From the NCBI GenBank assembly GCA_964612065.1, contig CAZTCD010000007.1, positions 6,097 through 70,096 of the forward strand: 64,000 nt of DNA, given 5' to 3'. The position numbers and the translations under genes are program-made. This stretch comes from JAKFYM01 sp964612065. Its GTDB lineage: Bacteria > Bdellovibrionota > UBA1018 > CAIPTA01. The notes beneath the pieces were generated by a model. That model was not told where the DNA came from. It saw only the letters and a program-made list of their open reading frames with translations, and did not search any database. Shown here in pieces: positions 9,467 to 18,218 of this stretch (position 1 is its first letter; every line of letters begins with the position of its first letter).

Positions 9467-10429
9467 TCAGGCCAGATCGCCTTGTTTCCAGCCGCGAGCG
9501 TTCATCCATTTTTTGAATTCGTCGACGGGATAAATCTTCTGAGCGCTCCAGTCGGGGCCCACCAACTCCTCGCGATGTGGGGCGAGGCCATGCGTGCGGT
9601 GAATTACGATATGCGGATCGAGATGGCGGAGGAAATGGGCGGCTTTCTCGAAATACTCTTCCATTCCGAGGAGTTCAAAGTCTCCGGCTTTGAAGCGGCG
9701 CTCGAGTTTTGTCTTCTTGAGCACGTGGAGGTGGTGAAGTTTCACCCCGTGCACGCCCATGCGGCTGAGAGTGCGGGCGCTCTCCTCGAGGTGCCCGAGC
9801 GTTTCCATCGGAGCGCCCAGGATCAGGTGAGCGGAAACATCGAGCTCTTTGGCTCGGCCTTCCTGCTTGAGGCGGTGGCTGAAAGCCAGGGCTCGTTCCA
9901 GGGAGTTCAGGGCCGTGGCGGCATCGTGCCCGCGTTCGAAGAAGCTGAGAGCTTCGTCCTGGAGGCTCTGCACGCCGAGTTCGAGCTGCACGTCTACCCG
10001 GTCGGAATAGGAGGCGAGTACTTCGAGAACCTCATCGGGCAGGCAATCGGGGCGGGTGCCCACGGCGAGGCGAACCACGCCAGGGAAAGCCACGGCTTCA
10101 TCATAACGGGTTTTGAACTCGTGGATCTCTTCGTGGGTGGTTGTATAGCTCTGGAAATAGGCCACAAAATGCTCCGCCCGGAACTTTTGCCGGATGCCGC
10201 TCGCGGCGGCCTCCAGCTGCAGGCGCACGGGAAGCTCTTTGCGGAGGTTGGCGAAGTAGGAGGCGGACCCGTGCACATCGCAGAAGGAGCAGCCTCCCCA
10301 GCCTTTTCTCGGACCGAAGGTGCCGTCGCGGGTGGGGCAGGTTTGGCCGCCGCTCACGGTGAGCTTATAGGTTTTGCCTCCGTAGCGCTCCACGAGGCTA
10401 TCGGAATAGGTTCTGTAGGGAGCTTGCAC
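9467..10429 (-). CDS. TIGR01212-family radical SAM protein (YhcC-like)
   Basis: 320 residues with the family's N-terminal C-P-x-R-D-G-T block. Cluster cysteines are C31, C47 and C50; the loop between the first and second is about five residues longer than in E. coli YhcC. Further family marks are A-Y-F-Q-S-Y-T-x-T, G-T-R-P-D-C, L-E-L-G-x-Q and the H-L-I-L-G-x-P segment. YhcC proteins are radical SAM enzymes of unsettled substrate. The start is a GTG at 10429 with no good ribosome site close by; the frame stays open upstream but lacks another standard start. Confidence 0.85.
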   Translation of the reverse strand: MQAPYRTYSDSLVERYGGKTYKLTVSGGQTCPTRDGTFGPRKGWGGCSFCDVHGSASYFANLRKELPVRLQLEAAASGIRQKFRAEHFVAYFQSYTTTHEEIHEFKTRYDEAVAFPGVVRLAVGTRPDCLPDEVLEVLASYSDRVDVQLELGVQSLQDEALSFFERGHDAATALNSLERALAFSHRLKQEGRAKELDVSAHLILGAPMETLGHLEESARTLSRMGVHGVKLHHLHVLKKTKLERRFKAGDFELLGMEEYFEKAAHFLRHLDPHIVIHRTHGLAPHREELVGPDWSAQKIYPVDEFKKWMNARGWKQGDLA

Positions 10430-10509
10430 GAGGTCTTGATAGCTTCCTGGAGGAAGGAATGCCAGGAAATTCAGGCCTTTCGCCTGCTAGGCTCACTGGC
10501 AATGCAATC

Positions 10510-11016
10510 TCAGCGGCGGATCAGCAGCTGGTGGCAGATCTCTTCGAGCTCTTCCCCTGAAGCGGAGGCCAGAGGGTGGTTCTTCGCTTCGAGATCGTGG
10601 GAAACGCCGTTCACATCGGCCATGCCGGAGGCTGGGGTGAGGCGGCAGTAGCCGCTGCCGGTGGGATAGTCGAAGTGGAAGTCGAAGATCGTTAGCTCGG
10701 CCTTCTTATCAGAGAAAGAGATCACGTAGTCGAATGATTTGGCATGTGAGCTTTGGCCCTCAATCGAGTTCACGATCAAGCCAAAGGGCGAGCTGCTGAG
10801 GCTGGCTTCCCGCTGGCGGCGTACTAGCTGGCGGCTTTCGATGCGCTCACCGGAGCCGAGTTTTACTTCGAGTTTCAGCCATTCACTATCGGGCTGGCGG
10901 GTGAGGGTGGCGGTGTCGGGGAGGGAATCGCCGTCGAAATCGCCCTGGTGAGTGGCCAGAGGCGCGGCTTGGGCGAAGGCGGGCAGAAGCAGGAGAGCGA
11001 AAAGGGTGGATTTCAT
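10510..11016 (-). CDS. Exported protein with a calcium-binding-type D-x-D-G-D motif
   Basis: 168 residues with a clear signal peptide (cleavage after A-Q-A, about residue 17). The mature N-terminus holds G-D-F-D-G-D-S-L-P-D, the D-x-D-G-D-x3-D loop found in FG-GAP and dockerin-type calcium sites, followed by beta-rich sequence. Two cysteines near the C-terminus may pair. It likely sits in the periplasm. No named family, and the single motif does not define function. Confidence 0.65.
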   Translation of the reverse strand: MKSTLFALLLLPAFAQAAPLATHQGDFDGDSLPDTATLTRQPDSEWLKLEVKLGSGERIESRQLVRRQREASLSSSPFGLIVNSIEGQSSHAKSFDYVISFSDKKAELTIFDFHFDYPTGSGYCRLTPASGMADVNGVSHDLEAKNHPLASASGEELEEICHQLLIRR

Positions 11017-11175
11017 ATTTCCTCCGGAACGGAATTTGGGGTGAGGGGAGTATACGACAGGAGGGCGCGCGAGGGCGTAGCTTGTTGCAAACGATGGGGC
11101 CGGTGAGTTTTCAGCACGCGAATTTCACGCCCGTGGCCGGGGTAAGTGCTTGAATGCACAGCCTTGCGAAAGGGC

Positions 11176-12288
11176 TCAGAACATCGATTTTTTATTGGCG
11201 ATATTGGTGAGCAGGGTGACCGCCAGCATGCAAGAGAGCATGAAGGAGCCCCCATAGCTCATAAAGGGCAGGGGCACCCCTACGATCGGCATGATCCCGG
11301 TGGTCATCCCGATATTGATGAATACGTGCCAGAAAAAGAGCGCAGTGAGGCCCATGGAGAAGAGCATCCCGAATTTATCATTGGATCCGTAGGCGATCTT
11401 GAGGGCGTTGGCCAGCAGGATCAGATAAAGCGTGAGCAATACCAGAAATCCCACGAACCCGTGCTCCTCGCTGAATACGGGAAAAATGAAGTCGGTATGG
11501 TGCTCAGGAAGGAAGTTGAGCTGGCTCTGGGATCCCTGCTTATAGCCTTTTCCAAGGAACTGGCCTGATCCCACGGCGATCATGCTTTGAATGGAGTTAT
11601 AGCCTGCGCCCCTGGGATCGCTCTGCGGGTTGATGAAGGTGATGATGCGCTGGCGCTGGTAGTCTTTCAGCACGAAGAAATAAGCGATCGGAGCCAGAAT
11701 GAGGGCTCCCGCGAACACCACTGCCAGCAGGCGAGGGCTCACCCTTACGAACAGGATCATGGAGGCGCTCACGGCCAGGATGATCATGGCGGTTCCCAGA
11801 TCGGGCTGCGCCATCACCAGGAGCACGGGGATCAACACGAGAAGGATCGGGATCATCAAGCTCTTGAGGTCGTAGTATTCGCGGTACTGATCGTCGTGGA
11901 AATATTTGGCGAGGGTCCAGGCGATCGTGATCTTCATGAATTCCGATGGCTGGATCGAAAAGGCTCCGAAACCGATCCAGCGCTTGGCGCCGAGCACGCT
12001 CTTTCCTATCAGTAATACAGCCACGAGAAGGAGGATATTGCCGGCGTAGGCGAAATAAGCGAAACGCTCGAGCACGCGGTAGTGAATGAAATAAACGATG
12101 CCGCAGCCGATGGTGCCGATGCCGAACCACATCGCCTGCTGCTTCCAGAACTGCGCTTCATGGCCCTGGGAGGCGAAGGTGGCGCTGTACAGGTTCACGA
12201 TCCCGATCGCGATCAGGCAAAGCATCACCCAGATGGCGTTGAGATCGTACTTGGAGCTTCCTACTTCTTCGTTGCCGAGTGTGGGCAT
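11176..12288 (-). CDS. rodA: Rod-shape SEDS peptidoglycan glycosyltransferase RodA
   Basis: 370 residues with about ten membrane segments, the length and pattern of FtsW/RodA/SpoVE (SEDS) proteins. Family marks include K-x-x-x-G-A-K-R-W-I near residue 100, Q-P-S-E-F-x-K, Q-P-D-L-G-T-A and the C-terminal G-V-P-L-P-F-x-S-Y-G-G-S. RodA polymerises glycan strands during elongation with its cognate PBP2. It starts three bases after the mrdA stop as the last gene of the mreC-mreD-mrdA-rodA operon, which supports RodA over FtsW. Confidence 0.95.
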   Translation of the reverse strand: MPTLGNEEVGSSKYDLNAIWVMLCLIAIGIVNLYSATFASQGHEAQFWKQQAMWFGIGTIGCGIVYFIHYRVLERFAYFAYAGNILLLVAVLLIGKSVLGAKRWIGFGAFSIQPSEFMKITIAWTLAKYFHDDQYREYYDLKSLMIPILLVLIPVLLVMAQPDLGTAMIILAVSASMILFVRVSPRLLAVVFAGALILAPIAYFFVLKDYQRQRIITFINPQSDPRGAGYNSIQSMIAVGSGQFLGKGYKQGSQSQLNFLPEHHTDFIFPVFSEEHGFVGFLVLLTLYLILLANALKIAYGSNDKFGMLFSMGLTALFFWHVFINIGMTTGIMPIVGVPLPFMSYGGSFMLSCMLAVTLLTNIANKKSMF

Positions 12289-12291
12289 GGC

Positions 12292-14280
12292 TTAGTCCTC
12301 ATCGCTGCTCGTGGCTTGCTGCTGGGCTCTGTAGGCAGCGGCCTTTCGTTTCCAGTAGGCGGCCTTGGCTTCCGCCAGGGCCTCATCCGAGTATTTCACC
12401 GGATCCACTTTCTGAAGGTATTTTTTGATCACAGCGAGCGCAATCGGAGCCGCCGAGCTCCCGGAGCAGCCGTGCTCCACCACCACACTCACGGCGATCT
12501 TGGGGTTTTCCACGGGGGCGAAGGCCACGAATATCCCGTTGTTGCGGAAGCGCCTTTCCATGTGCTTGCAATCGAGATCGCGGGTTTCATTGGTGATCTT
12601 CACCACCTGGGCCGTGCCGGTTTTTCCGGCCGCGTCGATGCCGGGAATAAAAGATCCGTGAGCGGTGCCCTGATCGTGGCCGATCACATATTGCAGGCCT
12701 TTGCGCACGAGCCGGTTGGTGTCGGCGCTGAATTTGGTCTGGCTGATCACTTCGGGCTCGGTTTTGTCGAGAACGGAGCCATCCGGGCCTTCCACGTATT
12801 TCAGGAGGCGGGGGCGGTAAACGGTGCCACCGTTGGCGAAGGAGGCGATCATATTCGCCATCTGCAGAGGGGTTGCGGTGAGGGCGCCCTGGCCGATGAT
12901 TACGGAGAGGGTTTCCCCAGGGTACCAGTCGGCGTTCTGCACTCTTCGCTTCCAGGCCACGTCAGGCACCAGGCCCGGGATTTCTCCCGGCAGCTGGATT
13001 CCGGTACGGGAGCCGAGGCCGAGGCTGCGCGCATAGCGGGCGAGCACGTCGATATCCATCTGGGTGCCGAGCTTGTAGTAGAAAACGTCCACGGAGCGAT
13101 AGAGGCTCTTCACCACATCGGTGGGCCCGTGGCCGCCTTTTTTCCAGTCGTGGAAGGTGTGGGAGCCGAACTTGAAGGTGTAACCGGCGTTGATTACGAG
13201 ATTCTCGGTGATCAATCCCTCTTCCAGGCCCGCGATGGCGGAAACCATTTTGAAGGTGGAGCCGGGCGAATAGTGGTCGAGGATGGTTTTGTCCCGGAGG
13301 GGCTTGTCGGGATTGGTGGAGAGCTGCCTCCAGTATTCAGGCTTGATCCCCACGGAGAACTCGGCGGGATCGAAGCTCGGCCAGGAGAGCATGGCCAGCA
13401 CCTCTCCGTTGTTCGGGTCGATGGCCACTACGGAGCCTGTTTTATTGTCTTTGACGAAGGTTTCAGCAGCGGTCTGCTGGAGGTCCTCGTCGATCGTGAG
13501 CACGATATTCTTTCCGGGCTCCGCCGGTTTCGGCGGGATCTCAAAGATGCTTTCGCGGCCGGCTCTTTCGTTGATGCGTTTTTTGCGGCCGAAGGCGTCT
13601 ACCTCCACGAACTCCACGCCGTCGGTGCCGCGAAGCACATTTTCCCACTGCATCTCGAGGCCGCTCTTTCCGATGCTGTCGCCCTGCTGGTAGAAGCGCT
13701 TGGCATTGCGGTTCACGCGGGGAAGCTCGTCGGCATCGATCTCGGAAATGTAGCCGAGAAGGTGGGAGCCGATGAGGCCGTTCACGTTGGTGCGTCGGAT
13801 TCCGGTGGCCACTTCCACGCCGGGCAGGGAGTTCTCCTCCATTTCGATGAGGGAAACTTCGTCCATGGTGAGGTTCTTCTTGATCACCACGGGCTGGAAG
13901 GAAGGCTGGTTGCGCGCCTTCTGGAGGGTATCGTTGATCGATTTCGGATTGGAGCGGACGATCTTGGCCAGCTTCTCGATCGTAGCCTCGCGCTGGGCGG
14001 GAGAGGCGGCCCGGAAATACTGGGGCGTGATCGTAACGTTGAAGGTGGGATGGTTGTCGAGAAGGATGCGGCGGTCGCGGTCGAACACCATCCCGCGCGG
14101 TGCCTCGATCTTGATCTTCTTGAGGCGGTTCTCCTCGGCACTTTGCTTGAATTCCTCGCCCTTGAGGATCTGGAGGTACCAGAGGCGAAGGAAGAGGATG
14201 GAAGCCATCACGATCAGGATGCCGTAGAGGTAACGGAATCTGTCCTGGTATGCCTGGAGCTGTTCATTTTGCCCAATCAT
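12292..14280 (-). CDS. mrdA: Penicillin-binding protein 2, elongation-specific transpeptidase
   Basis: 662 residues: one N-terminal membrane helix (about 17-38), a PBP dimerisation/pedestal domain, and a transpeptidase domain with S341-T-F-K (active-site Ser and Lys), S396-V-D and K553-T-G. It crosslinks stem peptides in new peptidoglycan during rod elongation, partnered with RodA, whose gene follows three bases later. A C-terminal charged tail ends in Asp/Glu. Its start region overlaps an unusual duplicated 34-bp element between it and mreD, so the upstream spacing is atypical for this operon. Confidence 0.95.
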   Translation of the reverse strand: MIGQNEQLQAYQDRFRYLYGILIVMASILFLRLWYLQILKGEEFKQSAEENRLKKIKIEAPRGMVFDRDRRILLDNHPTFNVTITPQYFRAASPAQREATIEKLAKIVRSNPKSINDTLQKARNQPSFQPVVIKKNLTMDEVSLIEMEENSLPGVEVATGIRRTNVNGLIGSHLLGYISEIDADELPRVNRNAKRFYQQGDSIGKSGLEMQWENVLRGTDGVEFVEVDAFGRKKRINERAGRESIFEIPPKPAEPGKNIVLTIDEDLQQTAAETFVKDNKTGSVVAIDPNNGEVLAMLSWPSFDPAEFSVGIKPEYWRQLSTNPDKPLRDKTILDHYSPGSTFKMVSAIAGLEEGLITENLVINAGYTFKFGSHTFHDWKKGGHGPTDVVKSLYRSVDVFYYKLGTQMDIDVLARYARSLGLGSRTGIQLPGEIPGLVPDVAWKRRVQNADWYPGETLSVIIGQGALTATPLQMANMIASFANGGTVYRPRLLKYVEGPDGSVLDKTEPEVISQTKFSADTNRLVRKGLQYVIGHDQGTAHGSFIPGIDAAGKTGTAQVVKITNETRDLDCKHMERRFRNNGIFVAFAPVENPKIAVSVVVEHGCSGSSAAPIALAVIKKYLQKVDPVKYSDEALAEAKAAYWKRKAAAYRAQQQATSSDED

Positions 14281-14283
14281 CTG

Positions 14284-14461
14284 GCGCGCTCCACAATGCC
14301 CAATCTCATCGTTGCTCTCGGCCCGCCCCGTTCCGCCGTACCTTCAGTACGGCTCACGGCTGCGCGCCTTCGAGCGCCTCGATCTTGGGCATTCTGAAGC
14401 GCGCCGCAAGAATCAAAGGCGCAAAGTGCGCGCTCCATAATGCCCAATCTCATCGTTGCTC
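14284..14461. repeat. Pair of 34-bp direct repeats with an inverted partial copy, between mreD and mrdA
   Basis: Copy 1 (14284-14317) and copy 2 (14428-14461) differ by one base (C/T) and contain AATGCCCAATCTCATCG. Between them, near 14380-14396, an inverted fragment CGATCTTGGGCATT is present, as well as a GTACTGAAGGTAC-like palindrome. The block fills the 193 bases between two operon genes. It has the look of an interspersed repetitive element or of a local duplication of the mrdA start region. On the minus strand it encodes the same short peptide twice, which I do not regard as a gene. Confidence 0.7.
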
Positions 14462-14473
14462 CGGGCGAGCTCA

Positions 14474-15025
14474 TCAGAACTCCTCTCCGGTCAGCTCGCG
14501 TGCTTCCGATTCGCGCTCGATATGCGTCCACTGGTCGAGGGAGCGCACGAGGTGGAATACAGGGCGGGCGAAGATTCCGAGGGAAAGCAGGAAGGGCAGC
14601 GAATACTCGAGGGAGGAGCGCCAGGTGTTTCCGAGAATGCCGTATCGCTGGGCGAGGATCAGGAACGCCACCTTCCAGATCAATCCTCCCGCTACGGCCA
14701 GCATGATGGAGGAAAAGGTGGTGGCCACGAGGAACATCTCTTTCGTGAAGAGGATCGCCATGAACACGGCGAGGTAGCAGGCCGTGAGAATCCCGGCCGG
14801 CGCGCCCGAATGGATCTCCGCCACTCTGCCGATCACGATCATCAGAGCCGCGCCCTCGAAGAAGGAGCGATGCAGGCTCAGGTAAACGGAAACCAGCAGC
14901 AGCAGATCGAGCTCAAGCCAGGAAAGGGCCGAAAGCTTCAGCACCACGCTCTGCACTGCCGTGAGCAGAATACAGAGAATGATCACGAGCACGAAATTCA
15001 GGGCTCGGTACAACTCATGAATCAT
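14474..15025 (-). CDS. mreD: Rod shape-determining membrane protein MreD
   Basis: 183 residues with five or six hydrophobic segments and a short charged C-terminus, the usual size and layout of MreD. MreD works with MreC and MreB in the elongasome. Assignment rests strongly on context: its ATG overlaps the mreC stop (ATGA) and mrdA-rodA follow. MreD sequences diverge greatly, but the E-L-D-L-L-L-L-V and S-F-F-E-G-A-A segments are compatible with the family. Confidence 0.85.
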   Translation of the reverse strand: MIHELYRALNFVLVIILCILLTAVQSVVLKLSALSWLELDLLLLVSVYLSLHRSFFEGAALMIVIGRVAEIHSGAPAGILTACYLAVFMAILFTKEMFLVATTFSSIMLAVAGGLIWKVAFLILAQRYGILGNTWRSSLEYSLPFLLSLGIFARPVFHLVRSLDQWTHIERESEARELTGEEF

Positions 15026-15978
15026 TGCGCGCCGTGGGCAGGAGTCTTTTTAGGCTCCGCCTTCTCCTCGGTCTTGGTGGATTTCGCGCCTTTCTCGTCC
15101 TTGCGGGAAATTTTCGTTTCCTTCTCTTTCGGCTCTTCGAGGGTGGCGTGTTCGAGCGGCATTTTCGGAGGATCGATCACGGTAACTTCTTCGAGGCGGT
15201 TGAAATCGGCGGCGGGCGCGAGCTCCACGGTTTGGCTGATGCCGAAGTTCTTCTTCTTCACGCTCACCACTTTGCCGATGGTGAGGCCCTTGGGAAAGAG
15301 GCCGCCGATTCCTGAGCTCACGATCAGATCGCCTTCCTGCACATCATCGGTGCGGCGGAGGTATTTCATCGCGAGATTCTGCCCGCCCAACCCTTCCACC
15401 ACTCCGCGCACCCGGTTTCTCTGCACCAAGGCGTCGATGGCAGAGGAGGAATCAAGGAGGGCGAGCACATCGGCAAAATCGTGCCCGGCGCGAATCACGC
15501 GCCCCACCACGCCCTCGAGGGAAACCACCGCCATGCCCACTTCCACGCCTTGGCGGGTTCCTTTATTGATGCGGATGGTGCGGAATTCGGGGTTCACGTC
15601 CTGGGCGATCACCTGGGCCACCACCTTTTTTCCTTCCAGCGGGGCGTTGAACTCCACGAGGGCTTTCAGGCGATCGTTCTCTTTGGCCACCTCGTGAAAG
15701 CCCGCGATCTCATTGAGGAGCTTCCGGTTTTCCAGGGCGAGGGTGAGGTTGTTTTCCTTGGTGTTCAGCAGCAGCAAATAGGATTGCAGCGTGTCCCAGG
15801 TGGTTTCTATCGTCCATCGAATCCCGCTTTGCACGGGGGCGGAGATGGCAACGGCGGCGCGATCGAACCAGTGAAAGTCTGCCGGGCTCTTTCCCCCCGC
15901 GTTAAGCGCGATCACAGGCACAATCACAAGCACGAGCGTGGCCAGATAGTGGCGGTACTCTTTGATAATGTTCCACAT
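15022..15978 (-). CDS. mreC: Rod shape-determining protein MreC
   Basis: 318 residues from the ATG at 15978: a short cytoplasmic end, one membrane helix, a coiled coil (about residues 65-105), then the MreC beta domains with V-I-A-x-D and G-V-V-G-R-V motifs and a conserved D-x-L-I-V-S-S-G-I-G-G-x-F-P-K-G segment. A Lys/Glu-rich C-terminal tail of about 45 residues is an extension. The longer frame from 16134 would overlap the divergent PpiD-like gene and is rejected. MreB is not in this window; mreC is the first operon gene seen. Confidence 0.93.
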   Translation of the reverse strand: MWNIIKEYRHYLATLVLVIVPVIALNAGGKSPADFHWFDRAAVAISAPVQSGIRWTIETTWDTLQSYLLLLNTKENNLTLALENRKLLNEIAGFHEVAKENDRLKALVEFNAPLEGKKVVAQVIAQDVNPEFRTIRINKGTRQGVEVGMAVVSLEGVVGRVIRAGHDFADVLALLDSSSAIDALVQRNRVRGVVEGLGGQNLAMKYLRRTDDVQEGDLIVSSGIGGLFPKGLTIGKVVSVKKKNFGISQTVELAPAADFNRLEEVTVIDPPKMPLEHATLEEPKEKETKISRKDEKGAKSTKTEEKAEPKKTPAHGAQ

Positions 15979-16084
15979 TCGTGTTACGGATTTTAGCTCG
16001 GGTAAAGCACTGAATACAAAGGAAAAAGGGACAAAATAGGACAAGAGCCCCTCAGCGCTACGGCACCCGAAAAGGAATGAAGCG

Positions 16085-17551
16085 ATGCTCAAGTACATGC
16101 GCGACCATTTAGGCAAGACTTTCCTCTTCACCATAGTGGGATTGATTGCGATCGTTTTCGTATTCGCCGGGGTTTATCCCGAGCTTGGCGGGGGATTCGG
16201 CAGCGCTGGCGCTGCGGCCAACGTGGGGGGCGAGAAGGTAACGGTGCAGGAGCTGCAGAACGCCATCAACCGGGACATCGAGAACTATCGGGCCCTCGGC
16301 ATGGATCTTCCGCCTGATATGATCGAGAACATCAAGCAGGGCACCCTGCAGAACCTCGTGCGCTCCAAGCTGATGCTGGTGGAAGCGCGTCGCCTGGGCA
16401 TTCAAGCCAGCGATAACGAGGTGATGCAAGAAATCCGGAAGATGCCTTATTTCCTCGATAAGGCCACTCAGAAATTCGATCTCCAGCTTTACCGGAAACT
16501 GCTGGCAGAGAACAATCTCACCACCGGCCAGTTTGAAGACAATGTGCGCGAAAGCCTGACCAATCAACGCATGCAGGAGTTCCTGGCCAGCCGGATCCGC
16601 ATCACGCCGGCCGAAGTGGAGCGTGAGTTCAAGCTGGCTAATGAAACCCGCAATCTTGAGTTCGTGCGCTTCTCCCGCGAAGACGCAATGAAGAAGTTAA
16701 GCGTGGAGCCCAAAGATATTGACGCCTACCTGGCCGATAAGAACAAAGAAGGTCAGGTGCTCAGCTACTATGCCGGGAACAGCGCCCGCTATAACAAAGA
16801 AGAGCAGGTTTGCGCCCGCCACATCCTGAAGCGCACGGCCCCCGGCGCCGCGGCCACCGCTCCCAAGGAGTTTCTCGATCTCAAGCCTACGCCTTCGAAC
16901 TTTGCGTCGCTCGCGAAGAAACATTCCGACGATCCTGGTTCCAAGGCCGAAGGAGGCGAGCTCAACTGCTTTGGAAAAGGCGTGATGGACAAGGCCTTCG
17001 AGCAAACGGCCTTCTCCACCCCGGTGGGCAAGATCAGCGCGCCTGTGAAATCGGCCTTCGGCTGGCACTATATCTATGTTTACAAGAAAGAGCCTGCGGT
17101 GAAGATTCCCCTCGAAAGCGTGCGTAAAGAGATCGCCACCGAGCTGATCAAGCGCGAGCGCATCGAGGAGATTCGCAAGATCAATTTCGCCGCCGCCGCC
17201 GATGCCCTCAAGAACTGGCCTCCGAAAGGCGTGCAGACCACCGGCCCCTTCAACTCTCTCGAAGGAGTGCTGCCGAAAATCGGTACGGCACCCGAGATCC
17301 TGAAAGCCGCTTTCGATCCGAGCGCCAAGATCCAAACCGGCCCGCAGCAGTTTGAAGCCCAGGGCGGCGTGATCGTGGCCAAGGTAAAAGATAAGAAGAG
17401 CGCGGATATGAGCAAGCTCGCTTCGGAAAGGGAAATGCAGATGCGCACCCTGAAAGAGCGCAAGTTGCGTGCTTTCCTCCCCGCTTGGCTGGAAGACGTG
17501 CAGAAGCGCACGAAGATCAGCTTCAACAACTCGATCGTAAGCCAGATGTAA
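16085..17551 (+). CDS. PpiD/SurA-type membrane-anchored peptidyl-prolyl isomerase
   Basis: 488 residues. An N-terminal membrane anchor (about 14-34) is followed by a SurA-like chaperone region and a parvulin rotamase domain (about 235-340) with A-R-H-I-L, F-A-S-L-A-K-K-H-S-D-D-P-G-S, G-G-E-L and F-G-W-H-Y-I. It should help folding of exported proteins on the periplasmic face of the inner membrane. AAGGA lies about eight bases before the ATG. Transcribed divergently from mreC and followed by a hairpin terminator. Shorter than E. coli PpiD (623), so a minimal version with one rotamase domain. Confidence 0.85.
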   Translation: MLKYMRDHLGKTFLFTIVGLIAIVFVFAGVYPELGGGFGSAGAAANVGGEKVTVQELQNAINRDIENYRALGMDLPPDMIENIKQGTLQNLVRSKLMLVEARRLGIQASDNEVMQEIRKMPYFLDKATQKFDLQLYRKLLAENNLTTGQFEDNVRESLTNQRMQEFLASRIRITPAEVEREFKLANETRNLEFVRFSREDAMKKLSVEPKDIDAYLADKNKEGQVLSYYAGNSARYNKEEQVCARHILKRTAPGAAATAPKEFLDLKPTPSNFASLAKKHSDDPGSKAEGGELNCFGKGVMDKAFEQTAFSTPVGKISAPVKSAFGWHYIYVYKKEPAVKIPLESVRKEIATELIKRERIEEIRKINFAAAADALKNWPPKGVQTTGPFNSLEGVLPKIGTAPEILKAAFDPSAKIQTGPQQFEAQGGVIVAKVKDKKSADMSKLASEREMQMRTLKERKLRAFLPAWLEDVQKRTKISFNNSIVSQM

Positions 17552-17599
17552 TAGGCGTTTCGGAGGGCTGGGTTCACCTGCCTCCGGGTTCGCAGAACC

Positions 17600-17629
17600 A
17601 GAAAGCCTCGGCCTTGGCCGGGGCTTTCT
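17600..17629. terminator. Hairpin between convergent genes
   Basis: AGAAAGCC pairs with GGCTTTCT around an inner GGCC/GGCC stem. It lies 48 bases after the PpiD-like stop and 42 before the stop of the convergent gene, so it may serve both. There is no long T run on the plus side. Confidence 0.6.
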
Positions 17630-17670
17630 GCTTTGGAGGCTGGCGCCTCTGTTTGTGGTGGGAAAATGAC

Positions 17671-17895
17671 CTAGTTTGCGGAGGCCTTTTCTTTCTTCGA
17701 TTCGTTCTTACGAATAGCAGATTTTTTGATCACGACCTTGTCTGACGTAGAGTTGGTCTCCGCCAGTATCTTGGAATGGAACTTTGCTAGGTGTGTTTGG
17801 GATCGAGAAAAGAGGTCTGCTTCTTCTTTCGAGCTTTCGGTAGCAAGCGCCATGATTGGGAGCATAAGGAGGAGGAGGGGGGCAAGCATTCGCAT
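17671..17895 (-). CDS. Small exported charged protein
   Basis: 74 residues from the ATG at 17895, chosen because AGGAG lies seven bases upstream; the frame extends seven codons further but without a ribosome site. A signal peptide (cleavage near A-L-A, about residue 17) is followed by a short mature chain that is acidic/polar first and Lys-rich at the C-terminus. No family recognised. Similar small exported basic proteins are encoded at 18219 and 44943. Confidence 0.55.
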   Translation of the reverse strand: MRMLAPLLLLMLPIMALATESSKEEADLFSRSQTHLAKFHSKILAETNSTSDKVVIKKSAIRKNESKKEKASAN

Positions 17896-18071
17896 GAGGA
17901 ACTCCTGAAATGGCACGGGGCGTTATTTATACACCACGATTTATTCTCTTTCAATGGTCCGGGATCGGGTTCGCGATTCTTTTGATATCTTTCGGACCTT
18001 CGGAAAGAATTCAGGGATCCACATAAATAAATAGCATTTTAAATTCCGCGACCTTGGTATTGGCCGACAGA

Positions 18072-18088
18072 TGTCCAAAAGTTGGACA
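18072..18088. promoter_or_regulatory. Palindrome TGTCCAAAAGTTGGACA
   Basis: Perfect 7-bp arms with a three-base centre, in the gap between the divergent genes at 17895 (minus) and 18219 (plus). The form is that of a dimeric regulator's operator. The regulator is unknown. Confidence 0.45.
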
Positions 18089-18140
18089 CCTGAAACGCTC
18101 CCCCAGAATTGCCTAACCCCCTGAAATCCCGCCATTTCGC

Positions 18141-18186
18141 CCTATGGCACTTCCTGTGCACATAGGGGGTGCCCCCGGCGCCGGGG
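18141..18186 (+). promoter_or_regulatory. Two adjacent strong hairpins in the leader of the 18219 gene
   Basis: CCTATG-GCAC pairs with GTGC-A-CATAGG (18141-18166, ten pairs and one bulged A). Directly after it comes the 14-bp palindrome CCCCGGCGCCGGGG (18173-18186). The start codon is 33 bases downstream. This could be a stabilising or regulatory 5' leader, or a transcription terminator for an upstream small RNA. No known riboswitch class fits. Confidence 0.4.
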
Positions 18187-18218
18187 CCAAGTGGTGGCGC
18201 CCTGGTAAGGAGTGACCG

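Noticed and set aside
9482..10651. 389-codon plus-strand frame opposite the YhcC-like gene
   Set aside because: Shadow of a radical SAM gene with intact cluster cysteines.
12082..14397. 771-codon plus-strand open frame opposite rodA and mrdA
   Set aside because: Antisense shadow of two clear genes; composition is His/Glu/Gly-rich as expected from reversed GC-rich codons, with no recognised domain.
14277..14531. 84-codon minus-strand frame across the mreD-mrdA repeats
   Set aside because: It encodes the repeat twice, overlaps the mreD end and has no ribosome site; better explained by the duplicated DNA element.
15979..16134. N-terminal extension of MreC
   Set aside because: It would overlap the start of the divergent PpiD-like gene and adds sequence unlike MreC.
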